Shown here in pieces: positions 52,436 to 61,004 of a stretch of 64,000 nt of DNA. The position numbers and the translations under genes were made by a program. Each line of letters opens with the position of its first letter. Position 1 is the stretch's first letter. Location of the stretch: positions 1 to 64,000 of the forward strand of contig NZ_JAAIYA010000040.1 of the NCBI RefSeq assembly GCF_010894405.1, given 5' to 3'. The notes under the pieces were generated by a model, which made no database searches, had not been told where the DNA came from, and was given only the letters and a program-made list of their open reading frames with translations. The stretch is from Pyxidicoccus caerfyrddinensis (GTDB taxonomy: Bacteria > Myxococcota > Myxococcia > Myxococcales > Myxococcaceae).

Positions 52436-54838
52436 ATGGATTCCCTCCGTCAGGACTTCCGCTACGCGCTGCGCACCCTGATGCGCACCCCCGGCTTCAC
52501 GCTGGCGGCCGGCATCACCCTGGCGCTGGCCATCGGGGCGAACACCGTCCTCTTCAGCGCCATCCACGCCATGCTGCTGCGGCCGCTGCCCTTCCCGGAG
52601 GCCGGGGAGCTGGTGCGCGTCTGGTGCAAGCAGACGGGCAACATGGACCAGGCCTCGGTGTCGGACCCGGAGCTGCTCGGCTGGCGGGAGCACGGCAAGG
52701 GCTTCGCGAAGCTCGCGGGCTTCGGGCTGAGGGACCTCAACCGCACCGGGGTGGAGTCGCCGGAGCGCGTCCGCGCGGGCCTGGTGACGTCCAACTTCTT
52801 CTCCACGCTGGGGGTGCGGCCGGCGCAGGGCCGCGACTTCACCGACGAGGACGCGCAGGCCGGCCAGCCGGCCTCCGTGGTGGTGGTGAGCCACGGCTTC
52901 TGGAAGCGGGCGCTCGCGGGCACGCCGGGGGTGGGCCAGACGGTGGTGCTGGACGGGCGGAGCTACACCGTGGCGGGCGTGCTCCCGGAGGACTTCACCT
53001 TCCCGGAGTTCGGCAACGAGGCGGAGGTCTGGCTGCCCCTCTGGCTGGACGCGCAGAAGAAGGGCAGCCACTACCTGTCCGTGCTGGGCCGGCTCGCCCC
53101 CGGCACCTCGCTGGAGGCGGCGCGCTCGGACCTGGCGCGGGTGGCCACGCTCATCGACTCCGCGGACGCCGGCGAGGCGCCGCACGGGGTGACGCTGCTC
53201 ACCTGGCAGGAGGAGCTCACCGGCAACATGCGCCCCATGCTGTGGACGCTGTGGGGGGCGGTGGCCTTCGTGCTGCTCATCGCCTGCGCCAACGTGGCCA
53301 ACCTCATGCTGGTGCGGGCGCTGGCGCGACAGCGCGACGGCGCCATCCGCGCGGCGCTGGGGGCCAGCCGGGGCCGGCGCATGCAGCAGGCGCTGGCGGA
53401 GAGCGTGCTGCTGGCGCTCTTCGGCGGAGCGATGGGGCTCCTGCTGGTGCTCTGGGGCCTGGAGCTGGTGCGCACCCTGCTGCCCGTCAACATGCTGCGG
53501 GTGACGCCGGTGGAGCTGAGCGGCCCGGCCCTGGCCTTCAGCGTGGCGCTGTCCGTGGGCGCGGGGCTGCTCTTCGGGCTGGCGCCCGCGCTGCACACCT
53601 CCGGCATGGACGTGCTGCCGCTGCTCAAGCAGTCGGGCAGCGCCGCGGGGGCGCGCGCGCACCACCCGCTGCGCAACGCGCTCGTCATGGTGCAGCTGGC
53701 GCTGGCGCTGGTGCTGCTGGTGGGCACCGGCCTCATGGTGCGCACGCTGCAGAACGTGCAGGCGGTGGACCTGGGCTTCGACCTGGACGGACTCTTGTCC
53801 GCGCGGCTGTCGCTGCCCGCCGCGAAGTACTCGGACGGCGCGCGCAAGGCATCCTTCTACGACGAGCTGCTGGGCCGCGTGGCGGCGCTCCCCGGGGTGG
53901 AGGCGGCGGGGGTGATCAACGACGCCCCCCTGGGCAACAGCAACACCAACGGGGACTTCATCCTCGAGGGCAGCGCGCCGCAGTCCGGTGAGCGCTTCCT
54001 CGCCGAGTACCGCGTGGCCAGCCCGGACTACTTCCGCACCATGCGCATCGCCGTCCGGCAGGGCCGCGCGTTCGGCCCGCAGGACACGGACAAGGGCGCG
54101 CCCGTCGCCATCGTCAACGAGGCCTTCGTCCGGGCCTACCTCGGCACGGGCGAGGCCCTGGGCCGGCGGGTGAAGCTGGACTGGAACGGGGACTCGGCGT
54201 TCCACGACATCGTCGGCGTGGTGGCGGACGTGCGGGCGGACCGGCTCACCCTCCCCGCCCGGCCGGAGGTGTACCTGCCCCTGGCGCAGATGCCCATTCC
54301 CTCCGTCACGCTGCTGTTGCGCGGCCGGGGCGCGGAGGCCCCGCTGGTGACGGCCGTGCGCCAGGAGGTGAAGGCCGTGGACGCGGAGCAGCCCGTCTAT
54401 GACCTGGCCCCCTTCGCGGAGCGGGTGGACCGGCAGCTTTTGCGCCCCACGGCAACGGCCCGGCTGCTGGCCGCCTTCGCCCTGCTCGCGGTGGTGCTGG
54501 CCGGCGTGGGTGTCTACGGCGTCATGGCCTACACCGTGGGCCAGCGCACGCGTGAGCTGGGCATCCGCCTGGCGCTGGGCGCGCACCCGCGGCAGGTACT
54601 GCGGCTGGTGCTGGGCCAGGGCCTGCGGCTGACGCTGGTGGGCGTGGGCGTGGGGCTGCTGGCCGCCTTCGGCTGCACGCGGCTGCTGGCCTCGCTGCTG
54701 TACGGCGTGGACGCCAGCGAGCCCACCATCTTCGTGGGCGTGGCCGTGGTGCTGTCCGGGGTGTCCCTGCTGGCCAGCTGGCTGCCCGCGCTCCGCGCCA
54801 GCCGCGTGTCACCGGCCGTCTCCCTGCGCTCGGAGTAG
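52436..54838 (+). CDS. MacB/ADOP-type ABC transporter permease
   Basis: The 800-residue protein starts MDSLRQDFRYALRTLMRTPGF, the typical ADOP start. It has two halves, each with an N-terminal helix and periplasmic MacB_PCD domain followed by FtsX-type helices (VAFVLLIACANVANLMLVRAL and YTVGQRTRELGIRLALGAHP). Such permeases work with an ATPase in efflux of peptides or lipoproteins; no ATPase is encoded nearby. ATG 52430 is also in frame. It precedes the 55-62 kb operon by 175 bases, but a link to it is not shown. Confidence 0.87.
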   Translation: MDSLRQDFRYALRTLMRTPGFTLAAGITLALAIGANTVLFSAIHAMLLRPLPFPEAGELVRVWCKQTGNMDQASVSDPELLGWREHGKGFAKLAGFGLRDLNRTGVESPERVRAGLVTSNFFSTLGVRPAQGRDFTDEDAQAGQPASVVVVSHGFWKRALAGTPGVGQTVVLDGRSYTVAGVLPEDFTFPEFGNEAEVWLPLWLDAQKKGSHYLSVLGRLAPGTSLEAARSDLARVATLIDSADAGEAPHGVTLLTWQEELTGNMRPMLWTLWGAVAFVLLIACANVANLMLVRALARQRDGAIRAALGASRGRRMQQALAESVLLALFGGAMGLLLVLWGLELVRTLLPVNMLRVTPVELSGPALAFSVALSVGAGLLFGLAPALHTSGMDVLPLLKQSGSAAGARAHHPLRNALVMVQLALALVLLVGTGLMVRTLQNVQAVDLGFDLDGLLSARLSLPAAKYSDGARKASFYDELLGRVAALPGVEAAGVINDAPLGNSNTNGDFILEGSAPQSGERFLAEYRVASPDYFRTMRIAVRQGRAFGPQDTDKGAPVAIVNEAFVRAYLGTGEALGRRVKLDWNGDSAFHDIVGVVADVRADRLTLPARPEVYLPLAQMPIPSVTLLLRGRGAEAPLVTAVRQEVKAVDAEQPVYDLAPFAERVDRQLLRPTATARLLAAFALLAVVLAGVGVYGVMAYTVGQRTRELGIRLALGAHPRQVLRLVLGQGLRLTLVGVGVGLLAAFGCTRLLASLLYGVDASEPTIFVGVAVVLSGVSLLASWLPALRASRVSPAVSLRSE

Positions 54839-54978
54839 CGCGCCGCCAGCGCGGGGCGTGTCAATCCCCCCGGGCCTGGCGGCTTGCTTTCTGGCCGGCC
54901 AGGCGGGGCGGGTCCGACTCACCTCCCGTCATTCCAAGGCCCGAAAAAATCGAACGCGCATCCTGGACCGTTGGCCCT

Positions 54979-55013
54979 TTGACGCTTGGCAAGCGTCGGG
55001 TTTATGAGTCCGC
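54979..55013 (+). promoter_or_regulatory. Possible promoter with overlapping palindrome upstream of the SGNH gene
   Basis: A TTGACG hexamer (54979-54984) is followed after 18 bases by TATGAG (55003-55008). The perfect palindrome GACGCTT-GGC-AAGCGTC (54981-54997) overlaps the -35 and spacer. Transcription would begin close to the ATG at 55014, which has no Shine-Dalgarno, so the message could be leaderless. This is inference from spacing alone. Confidence 0.3.
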
Positions 55014-55868
55014 ATGCACTTCGACTGGACCTTTCTTGTGCGAATGAGCGCGCTGGTGCTTCCGGCCATCGTGCTCATGGCCCTGCACGGCGTGGCGAGC
55101 GCCGCGACGCCCCCGGCCTCTTCGTCGGGCGGGTTGGAGACGCTGGCCCAGAGGCGCATCTTCTTCGGCCACCAGTCCGTGGGCGGCAACATCCTGGACG
55201 GCGTCAAGCAGGTGGCCTCCGCCCCGCGCGTGGTGGAGGTGAAGGACCCCTCCCAGCCGGTGGCCCCCGGCACCATCGCCCACGCCATGGTGGGCGAAAA
55301 CATGAAGCCCGAATCCAAGATTGCGGACTTCGCGCGTCTGATGGATGCGGGCCTGGCCAAGGGGGCGGACGTGGCCTTCTTCAAGTTCTGCTACATCGAC
55401 TTCAACGGCACCACGGACACCCGCGCCCTGTTCGAGAAGTACCGCGCCACCATGGAAGGACTGAAGGCGCGCCACCCGGGGACCACCTTCGTGCATGTCA
55501 CCGTGCCGCTGACCACCGTGCAGCGCGGCGCCAAGGCGTGGTTGAAGGAGCTGCTCGGCAAGCCGGTGTGGGGCATCTCCGAGAATGTGCAGCGAGAGAA
55601 CTTCAACCAGCTGCTGCGCAAGACGTACGGCGGCAAGGAGCCGCTGTTCGACCTGGCCGCGCTCGAGTCCACCGCCGCCGACGGGACGCCCGAGACGTAC
55701 GAGCTGAACGGGCAGCCGTGGCCGGCCATGGTGCCGGCGTACTCGGATGACGGCGGCCACCTCAACGCCGCGGGGCAGGCCCGCATGGCGAAGGAGTTCC
55801 TCGCTTTCCTGTCCGCCCTGCCGGCGCCCGCCGTGCAGCCTCCCATTCCCTCACACGCCACACCGTGA
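55014..55868 (+). CDS. Exported SGNH-like hydrolase
   Basis: The 284-residue protein has a hydrophobic signal (residues 10-30). Its mature part starts with FFGHQSVGGNIL, which carries the nucleophile-like S55, and ends with DDGGHLNAAGQARMA, matching the D-x2-H block of GDSL/SGNH esterases. FKFCYIDFNG lies where the oxyanion residues would be. It probably acts on an ester in the periplasm. It is the first gene of a coupled set that includes two acyltransferases, so it may trim or transfer acyl groups on the same product. Confidence 0.7.
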   Translation: MHFDWTFLVRMSALVLPAIVLMALHGVASAATPPASSSGGLETLAQRRIFFGHQSVGGNILDGVKQVASAPRVVEVKDPSQPVAPGTIAHAMVGENMKPESKIADFARLMDAGLAKGADVAFFKFCYIDFNGTTDTRALFEKYRATMEGLKARHPGTTFVHVTVPLTTVQRGAKAWLKELLGKPVWGISENVQRENFNQLLRKTYGGKEPLFDLAALESTAADGTPETYELNGQPWPAMVPAYSDDGGHLNAAGQARMAKEFLAFLSALPAPAVQPPIPSHATP

Positions 55869-55869
55869 C

Positions 55870-56415
55870 ATGAGCCCGCTCCCCGTTCCCCTGTCGCGCG
55901 AGCTGGGAACGCTCCTCTCGCGCCTGAAGCTCCGACGCTGCCGGGCGGTGGGTGACGCCCCCACGGTGCTCGGCCGCGTATGGATTCACGGCTCCGGCGA
56001 GGTCCGCCTGGGCCACCGCGTGGTGTTGGATGGGCGGACGGCGCCCATCGAGCTGCACGCGATGAAGGGCGGCAGCATCATCCTCGGTGACGACGTCGCC
56101 ATCGAAGGAGGCGCCTCGCTGGAGGCGCTCCAGTCCATCACCGTGGGCGCGGGCGCGAAGCTGGGCGCCTTCTGCAAGGTGATGGACAACCAGCACCACC
56201 CGCTCCGGGGCAACCGGCACGAGCGCCCCCCTTCCGTCCCGCTCGTCATCGAGGACGGGGTGACGGTGGGCAGCCGCGCCATCCTCCTTCCGGGCTCGCA
56301 CGTGCAGCAGGGCGCCACCGTGGCGCCCGGCACCGTGATTTCCCGCCGCATCCCTCCCCGCGTGACGGTGGGCGGCTCACCGGCCCGGGTGCTGCGCCGC
56401 GAGGTGGCCGGATGA
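55870..56415 (+). CDS. Left-handed beta-helix acyltransferase (hexapeptide repeat), first copy
   Basis: The 181-residue protein has hexapeptide repeats (VWIHGSGEVRLGHRVVLDG, ITVGAGAKLGAFCKVMDNQH, VTVGSRAILLPGSHVQQGATV) and ends PARVLRRE, as in O-acetyltransferases of the NodL/LacA type. H in DNQHHPLR is the probable catalytic base. It starts two bases after the SGNH gene and overlaps the next acyltransferase by four bases (ATGA). Confidence 0.82.
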   Translation: MSPLPVPLSRELGTLLSRLKLRRCRAVGDAPTVLGRVWIHGSGEVRLGHRVVLDGRTAPIELHAMKGGSIILGDDVAIEGGASLEALQSITVGAGAKLGAFCKVMDNQHHPLRGNRHERPPSVPLVIEDGVTVGSRAILLPGSHVQQGATVAPGTVISRRIPPRVTVGGSPARVLRREVAG

Positions 56416-57002
56416 ACCCGAGACTCTCCGCACTTCCGCTGTCCACGTGGATGAACCACCTCCAGGGGCTGCGCAACGCCGTGGAGCCCCGCGCCGAGCG
56501 CGCGTTGGCCCTGGCGCGCGCGCGCTGGCTGTTCCGCTCGGTGCAGTCGGTGGGCCGCAACGTGGCCGCGTACGGCTCCATGAGCGTGCAGAACGAGGGC
56601 ACGATTCAGCTGGGAGACCGGCTCACCTTCGTGGGCGGCATGATGCCCAGCTCGCTGGTGTGTCACCCCGGCGCGCGGCTCTCCATCGGCTCGGACACGC
56701 AATTCAACTACGGCGTCTCGCTGGAGGCGTGGGAGTCCGTCTCCATCGGCGAGCGGTGCATGTTCGCCTCGTTCGTGCGCGTGGGAGACCGTGACGGGCA
56801 CCGCACCGCGCCCATCGTCATCGACGAGGACGTCTGGGTGGCCCATGGCGCCATCATCATGCCGGGGGTGCGCGTGGGGGCGCGCTCGGTGGTGTCCGCC
56901 GGCAGCATCGTCACGCAGGACGTGCCACCGGACTCGCTCGCCATGGGCAACCCCGCCCGCAACATGAGCCTGGAGCTGGTCGCCCGCGAGTCGGGCACCT
57001 GA
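56412..57002 (+). CDS. Left-handed beta-helix acyltransferase, second copy
   Basis: This 196-residue paralogue has a basic N-terminal helix and hexapeptide repeats (TIQLGDRLTFVGGMM, VSIGERCMFASFVRVGDRDGH, VRVGARSVVSAGSIVTQDVP) and ends NPARNMSLE. H in RDGHRT is the probable base. Two tandem acyltransferases suggest two acylation sites or a heteromeric trimer. About 85 bases separate it from the acyl carrier gene. Confidence 0.82.
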   Translation: MNPRLSALPLSTWMNHLQGLRNAVEPRAERALALARARWLFRSVQSVGRNVAAYGSMSVQNEGTIQLGDRLTFVGGMMPSSLVCHPGARLSIGSDTQFNYGVSLEAWESVSIGERCMFASFVRVGDRDGHRTAPIVIDEDVWVAHGAIIMPGVRVGARSVVSAGSIVTQDVPPDSLAMGNPARNMSLELVARESGT

Positions 57003-57087
57003 GCGCCCTTCCTTCTTCACCCCGGGGCGGACGCCCGAGCCCCGGCCACTTCCATCCACACGTCATTCCAGACAGGACTGAAACACC

Positions 57088-57342
57088 ATGAGCACTCGTG
57101 AGCGCATCCGCAGCTTCATCGTCGACACCTTCTTCGTGGACGAGTTCGCCGACGACGACTCCTTCCTCCGCAAGGGCCTCATCGACTCCACCGGCATGAT
57201 GGAGCTGGTGGCGTTCCTCGAGCAGGACTTCGGCCTCAAGCTGGAGGACCGCGAGCTGGTGCCGGAGAACCTGGACTCGCTGACGCGCGTGGTGGCCTTC
57301 GTGGAGAAGAAGAAGCAGCAGCGCCTGCCGCAGGTGGGCTGA
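57088..57342 (+). CDS. Acyl carrier protein
   Basis: The 84-residue protein is a phosphopantetheine carrier. FLRKGLIDSTGMMELVAFLE contains S34 as the attachment serine (DST rather than the usual DSL). It is acidic and ends in a Lys-rich stretch. Its place between acyltransferase and AsnB/ligase genes suggests it carries the pathway intermediate rather than serving fatty acid synthesis. Confidence 0.85.
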   Translation: MSTRERIRSFIVDTFFVDEFADDDSFLRKGLIDSTGMMELVAFLEQDFGLKLEDRELVPENLDSLTRVVAFVEKKKQQRLPQVG

Positions 57343-57356
57343 GAGAGAGCACCACC

Positions 57357-59336
57357 ATGTGTGGCATCGCGGGTTTCACCTTTCCGGCGGGCGGGGGCGC
57401 CGGAGCAGCCGAGCGGAACGAGTCCGCCGAGCGGCTGCGCAGGATGACCGCCAGCATCAAGCACCGCGGCCCCGACGCGCAGCGGGCCCTGATGCTGGAC
57501 GGCGTGGGCCTGGGCCACACGCGGCTCTCCATCGTCGACCTGGAGGGCGGCCACCAACCCATGCGGGACGCCCGCACGGGACTCACCGTCGTCTTCAACG
57601 GTGAAATCTTCAACCACGTGGAGCTGCGCGAGCAGCTCTCCGCGCACTACGCGTTCCGCACCCGCTCGGACACCGAGGTCATCCTCGCCGCGTTCCTCAC
57701 GTGGGGCATCGACTGCGTGCGCCGCTTCGAGGGCCAGTGGGCCTTCGCCCTCTGGGACCCGCGCGACAAGACGCTCTGGCTCTCGCGAGACCGCGTGGGC
57801 ATCTGCCCGCTGTATTACGCGCAGCTGCCGGGCGGGCACCTGGCGTTCGGCTCCGAGGCCAAGGTGCTCTTCGCCGGTGGGCTGGTGACGCCGACGCTGG
57901 ACGCGCGGGGCCTCAAGCAGACCTTCGCGCTCTGGTCGCCGGTGGCGCCGCGCACCTCGTTCGAGGGCGTGAACCTCTTGCCTCCCGCGCACTCGGCCCG
58001 CTTCCGGGACGGGAAGCTGGAGGTCTTCCGGTACTGGGACCTGGACTTCGGCGTCGCGCCGGACGCCGCGGACGAGCCGAAGCTGCTGGAGGAATTGGGC
58101 GCGGTGCTGGAGCGCGCGGTGCGGCTGCGGCTGCGCGCGGACGTGCCGGTGGCGGCGTACCTGTCGGGCGGGCTGGATTCCAGCCTCCTGTGCGCGCTGG
58201 CGCAGGGGCAGTTGGGCGGCACGCTGCGGACCTTCTCCGTGGGCTTCGCGCACGCGCGCTTCGACGAGCGCCAGCACCAGACCACCGTGGCGGACGAACT
58301 GCGCACGCAGCACCGCGTGGTGGAGATGCGCGACGGGGACATCGGCAAGCTGGTGCCGGGCGTCATCTTCCACGCCGAGCAGGCGATGATGCGCTCCGCG
58401 CCCGCGCCCTTCCTGCGCCTGAGCGAGTGGGTGCGGGAGAACGGCATCCGCGTGGTCCTCACCGGGGAGGGCTCGGACGAGATGTTCCTCGGCTACGACC
58501 TCTTCAAGGAGACCAAGGTCCGCCAGTTCTGGGCGCGCCAGCCGGCGTCGAAGTACCGCCCGCTGCTGCTGCGGAAGCTCTACCCCACCCTCTCGGTGAG
58601 CCAGCAGAACGTGGAGCTCTTGCGCGAGTTCTTCGGCATGGGGCTGGAGGACCCGGGGAGCCTGGGCTTCTCGCACCTGGTGCGCTGGTCCAACAGCGGC
58701 CGGATTACGCGCTTCCTCGCGCCGGAGTTCGCCGCGCGCGTGGCGGACGAGGACCCGGTGGCGTCGGTGCTGCGGTCGGTGCCGGAGCACGTGGCCCGGT
58801 GGCGACCGCTGGCGCGCGCGCAGTACCTGGAGGCAAAGACGCTGCTGTCCGGGTATCTGCTGTCCGCGCAGGGCGACCGCATGCTGCTGGGCAACGCGGT
58901 GGAGGGGCGCTTCCCCTTCCTGGACACGGCGGTGATGGAGTTCGCCGCGCGAGTGCCGGAGCGGCTGCGCCTCAAGGGGCTGGACGAGAAACACATCCTC
59001 AAGCGCTTTGCCCGGGGCAAGGTGCCGGCGTCCATCCTGGAGCGCAGCAAGTTCCCCTACCGCGCGCCCATCGCCGGAGCGCTGGTGGGCCCCGACGCGC
59101 CGGCCTGGGCCCGCGAGCTGCTCGCACCCGAGGCGGTGGCGAAGGTGGGCGTCTTCGACGCGAAGAAGGCGGAGCGACTCGTCGCCAAGCTGCGCGCGCC
59201 CAACGCGGCGGAGAGCGAGGCGGACACCATGGCCCTCTTCGCCATCGCGTCCACGCAATTGCTCGCCCACCACTTCCTCCACCCGAAGCCGCCACCCGCG
59301 GCGGACGTGGACGCGGTGGTGCTGGAGGCGGCATGA
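57357..59336 (+). CDS. Asparagine synthase-like glutamine amidotransferase
   Basis: The 659-residue enzyme has an N-terminal class II glutaminase with nucleophile Cys2 (MCGIAGFTF), RLSIVDLEGGHQPM and VVFNGEIFNH. A C-terminal ATP-pyrophosphatase synthetase domain follows, with the P-loop AAYLSGGLDSSLLCALAQ. It hydrolyses glutamine and amidates an acyl-adenylate. It closely resembles AsnB-type amidotransferases of polysaccharide or exosortase-linked clusters, so asparagine itself need not be the product. Fifteen bases separate it from the ACP gene. Its TGA overlaps the ATG of a mini-ORF. Confidence 0.88.
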   Translation: MCGIAGFTFPAGGGAGAAERNESAERLRRMTASIKHRGPDAQRALMLDGVGLGHTRLSIVDLEGGHQPMRDARTGLTVVFNGEIFNHVELREQLSAHYAFRTRSDTEVILAAFLTWGIDCVRRFEGQWAFALWDPRDKTLWLSRDRVGICPLYYAQLPGGHLAFGSEAKVLFAGGLVTPTLDARGLKQTFALWSPVAPRTSFEGVNLLPPAHSARFRDGKLEVFRYWDLDFGVAPDAADEPKLLEELGAVLERAVRLRLRADVPVAAYLSGGLDSSLLCALAQGQLGGTLRTFSVGFAHARFDERQHQTTVADELRTQHRVVEMRDGDIGKLVPGVIFHAEQAMMRSAPAPFLRLSEWVRENGIRVVLTGEGSDEMFLGYDLFKETKVRQFWARQPASKYRPLLLRKLYPTLSVSQQNVELLREFFGMGLEDPGSLGFSHLVRWSNSGRITRFLAPEFAARVADEDPVASVLRSVPEHVARWRPLARAQYLEAKTLLSGYLLSAQGDRMLLGNAVEGRFPFLDTAVMEFAARVPERLRLKGLDEKHILKRFARGKVPASILERSKFPYRAPIAGALVGPDAPAWARELLAPEAVAKVGVFDAKKAERLVAKLRAPNAAESEADTMALFAIASTQLLAHHFLHPKPPPAADVDAVVLEAA

Positions 59337-59407
59337 GCGCGACGGACTCCTCTGCCCGGGTGCATGGCAACGCCGAGCGCATGGCCATGGCGCGGGAGGC
59401 AGCATGA
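59333..59407 (+). CDS. Mini-ORF formed by a short direct duplication (24 residues)
   Basis: ATG at 59333 overlaps the AsnB stop (ATGA), and the TGA at 59405-59407 overlaps the next gene's ATG. The first 20 bases (GCATGAGCGCGACGGACTCC) recur 71 bases later at the ligase start, so the two frames share MSATDS. The 24-residue peptide has no domain. It may be a duplication relic, or a spacer that keeps ribosomes flowing to the ligase by stop-start coupling. Confidence 0.4.
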   Translation: MSATDSSARVHGNAERMAMAREAA

Positions 59408-60981
59408 GCGCGACGGACTCCGCTCCCGGGTGGGTGCTGGGCCACGCCGGGCGCACGCCGGACGCGTCCGCGGTGGACTCGCCGTGGGTGCGGCTCACCT
59501 ACCGGCAGCTCGCGGAGCGGATGCTGGCGCTGGCCGGACACCTGCGCGCTTCGGGCGTGGGCCCGGGGGACAAGGTGCTCATCGCCCTGCCGCTGGGCTC
59601 GGCGGCGGTGGTGGCGGGCCTCGCGGTGCAGGCGCTGGGCGCGTGCGCGGTGGAGCTGGACCGCGAGTCCGGCGCGGCGTCGCTGGATGCCATCCTCGCG
59701 CAGACGGGCGCGCGGCACGCCTTCCTCTTCGGGCAGGACGCGCGCAAGTGGACGGGCAGGACGACCCTGGGCCACTTCTACGTGGTGCACTCCACGCGCC
59801 CTCCAGAGCGCATGCTCCAGGTGCTCGCGCCCGCCGTGTGCACATGGGTGCAGGAGGACGGCGCGCTGGACGCGGACGCGAAGGCCGCTCCGCTGGAGAC
59901 GCTGCCCTCCGCGCCGTCCGACGCGCACGCGGCCATCGTCTACACGTCCGGCAGCACGGGCACGCCCCGAGGCGTCATCCAGACGTTCGGCAACATCGCC
60001 GCCAACACGCGCTCCATCGTCGAGTACCTGGGCCTCACGCCGACGGACAGGGCGCACCTCATCCTCCCGCTGCACTACTGCTACGGGAAGAGCGTCCTGC
60101 AGACGCACCTGCTCGCGGGCGGCTCCGTGTTCCTGGACCCGCGCTTCATGTACCCGCAGGTGGTGCTGGAGGCCATGGCCGCCGAGGGCAGCACCGGCTT
60201 CGCGGGCGTGCCACTCACCTTCGAGTTGCTCAAGCGTCAGGCCAGCCCGGAGACGCTGTCGAAGCTCAAGCTGCGCTACCTCACCCAGGCGGGCGGTGGC
60301 ATGGCGCCGGACACCATCCAGTGGACGCGCGAGACGTTCCACCCGGCGGAGCTGTTCGTCATGTACGGCCAGACGGAGGCCACCGCGCGGCTGAGCTACC
60401 TGCCGCCGAAGCTCGCGAAGGAGAAGGCGGGCTCCATCGGCCTGGGCATTCCGGGCGTGGAATTGCGCGTGGTGGCGGAGGACGGCACGCCGCTGCCCGT
60501 GGGCGAGACGGGCCACCTGGTGGCGAAGGGCGCCAACGTCACGCCGGGCTACCTGGGCGCGCCCGAGGAGACGGCCACCGTGCTGAAGGACGGCTGGCTG
60601 TGGACGGGCGACCTGGCCTGGCGCGACGCGGACGGCTTCTTCTTCCTCGTCGGCCGCGCGAAGGAAATCCTCAAGGTGAATGGCCACCGGGTGAGCCCGG
60701 CGGAAATCGAGCACCACCTGGCGAGCCACCCCGCGGTGCGGGAAGTCGCGGTGGTGGGCGTGCCGGACGCGCTGGGCGGCGAGGCGGCCTGCGCGGTGGT
60801 GGTGGTGCACGCGGGCGCCGAGGTGAAGGAAGACGACTTGCGGCGCTTCTGCCGCGAGTCGCTGCCGGTGCACAAGGTGCCGAAGCACGTGGTGTTTTCA
60901 GAGGCGCTTCCGCGCGGGCCCGCGGGCAAGGTGCTCAAGGCGGAGCTGCGCACACGGTATTCGTCAGTCGGTTCTTCGTAA
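59404..60981 (+). CDS. AMP-forming acyl-CoA/acyl-ACP ligase
   Basis: The 525-residue ANL-superfamily enzyme has the AMP signature IVYTSGSTGTPRGV, VMYGQTEATARLSY, the hinge WTGDLAWRDADGFFFLVGR, and AKEILKVNGHRVSPAEIE. The C-terminal lysine is seen in PRGPAGKVLK. It should adenylate a carboxylic acid and load it on the operon's acyl carrier protein; the substrate is not predictable from the sequence. Its ATG at 59404 overlaps the mini-ORF stop. Confidence 0.87.
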   Translation: MSATDSAPGWVLGHAGRTPDASAVDSPWVRLTYRQLAERMLALAGHLRASGVGPGDKVLIALPLGSAAVVAGLAVQALGACAVELDRESGAASLDAILAQTGARHAFLFGQDARKWTGRTTLGHFYVVHSTRPPERMLQVLAPAVCTWVQEDGALDADAKAAPLETLPSAPSDAHAAIVYTSGSTGTPRGVIQTFGNIAANTRSIVEYLGLTPTDRAHLILPLHYCYGKSVLQTHLLAGGSVFLDPRFMYPQVVLEAMAAEGSTGFAGVPLTFELLKRQASPETLSKLKLRYLTQAGGGMAPDTIQWTRETFHPAELFVMYGQTEATARLSYLPPKLAKEKAGSIGLGIPGVELRVVAEDGTPLPVGETGHLVAKGANVTPGYLGAPEETATVLKDGWLWTGDLAWRDADGFFFLVGRAKEILKVNGHRVSPAEIEHHLASHPAVREVAVVGVPDALGGEAACAVVVVHAGAEVKEDDLRRFCRESLPVHKVPKHVVFSEALPRGPAGKVLKAELRTRYSSVGSS

Positions 60982-61004
60982 GAAATTCCAGAGGGGTGGA
61001 CACG

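Noticed and set aside
57063..59498. Long minus-strand open frame (811 codons) opposite the AsnB gene
   Set aside because: The plus strand encodes an intact AsnB with catalytic residues; the antisense product has no recognisable fold.
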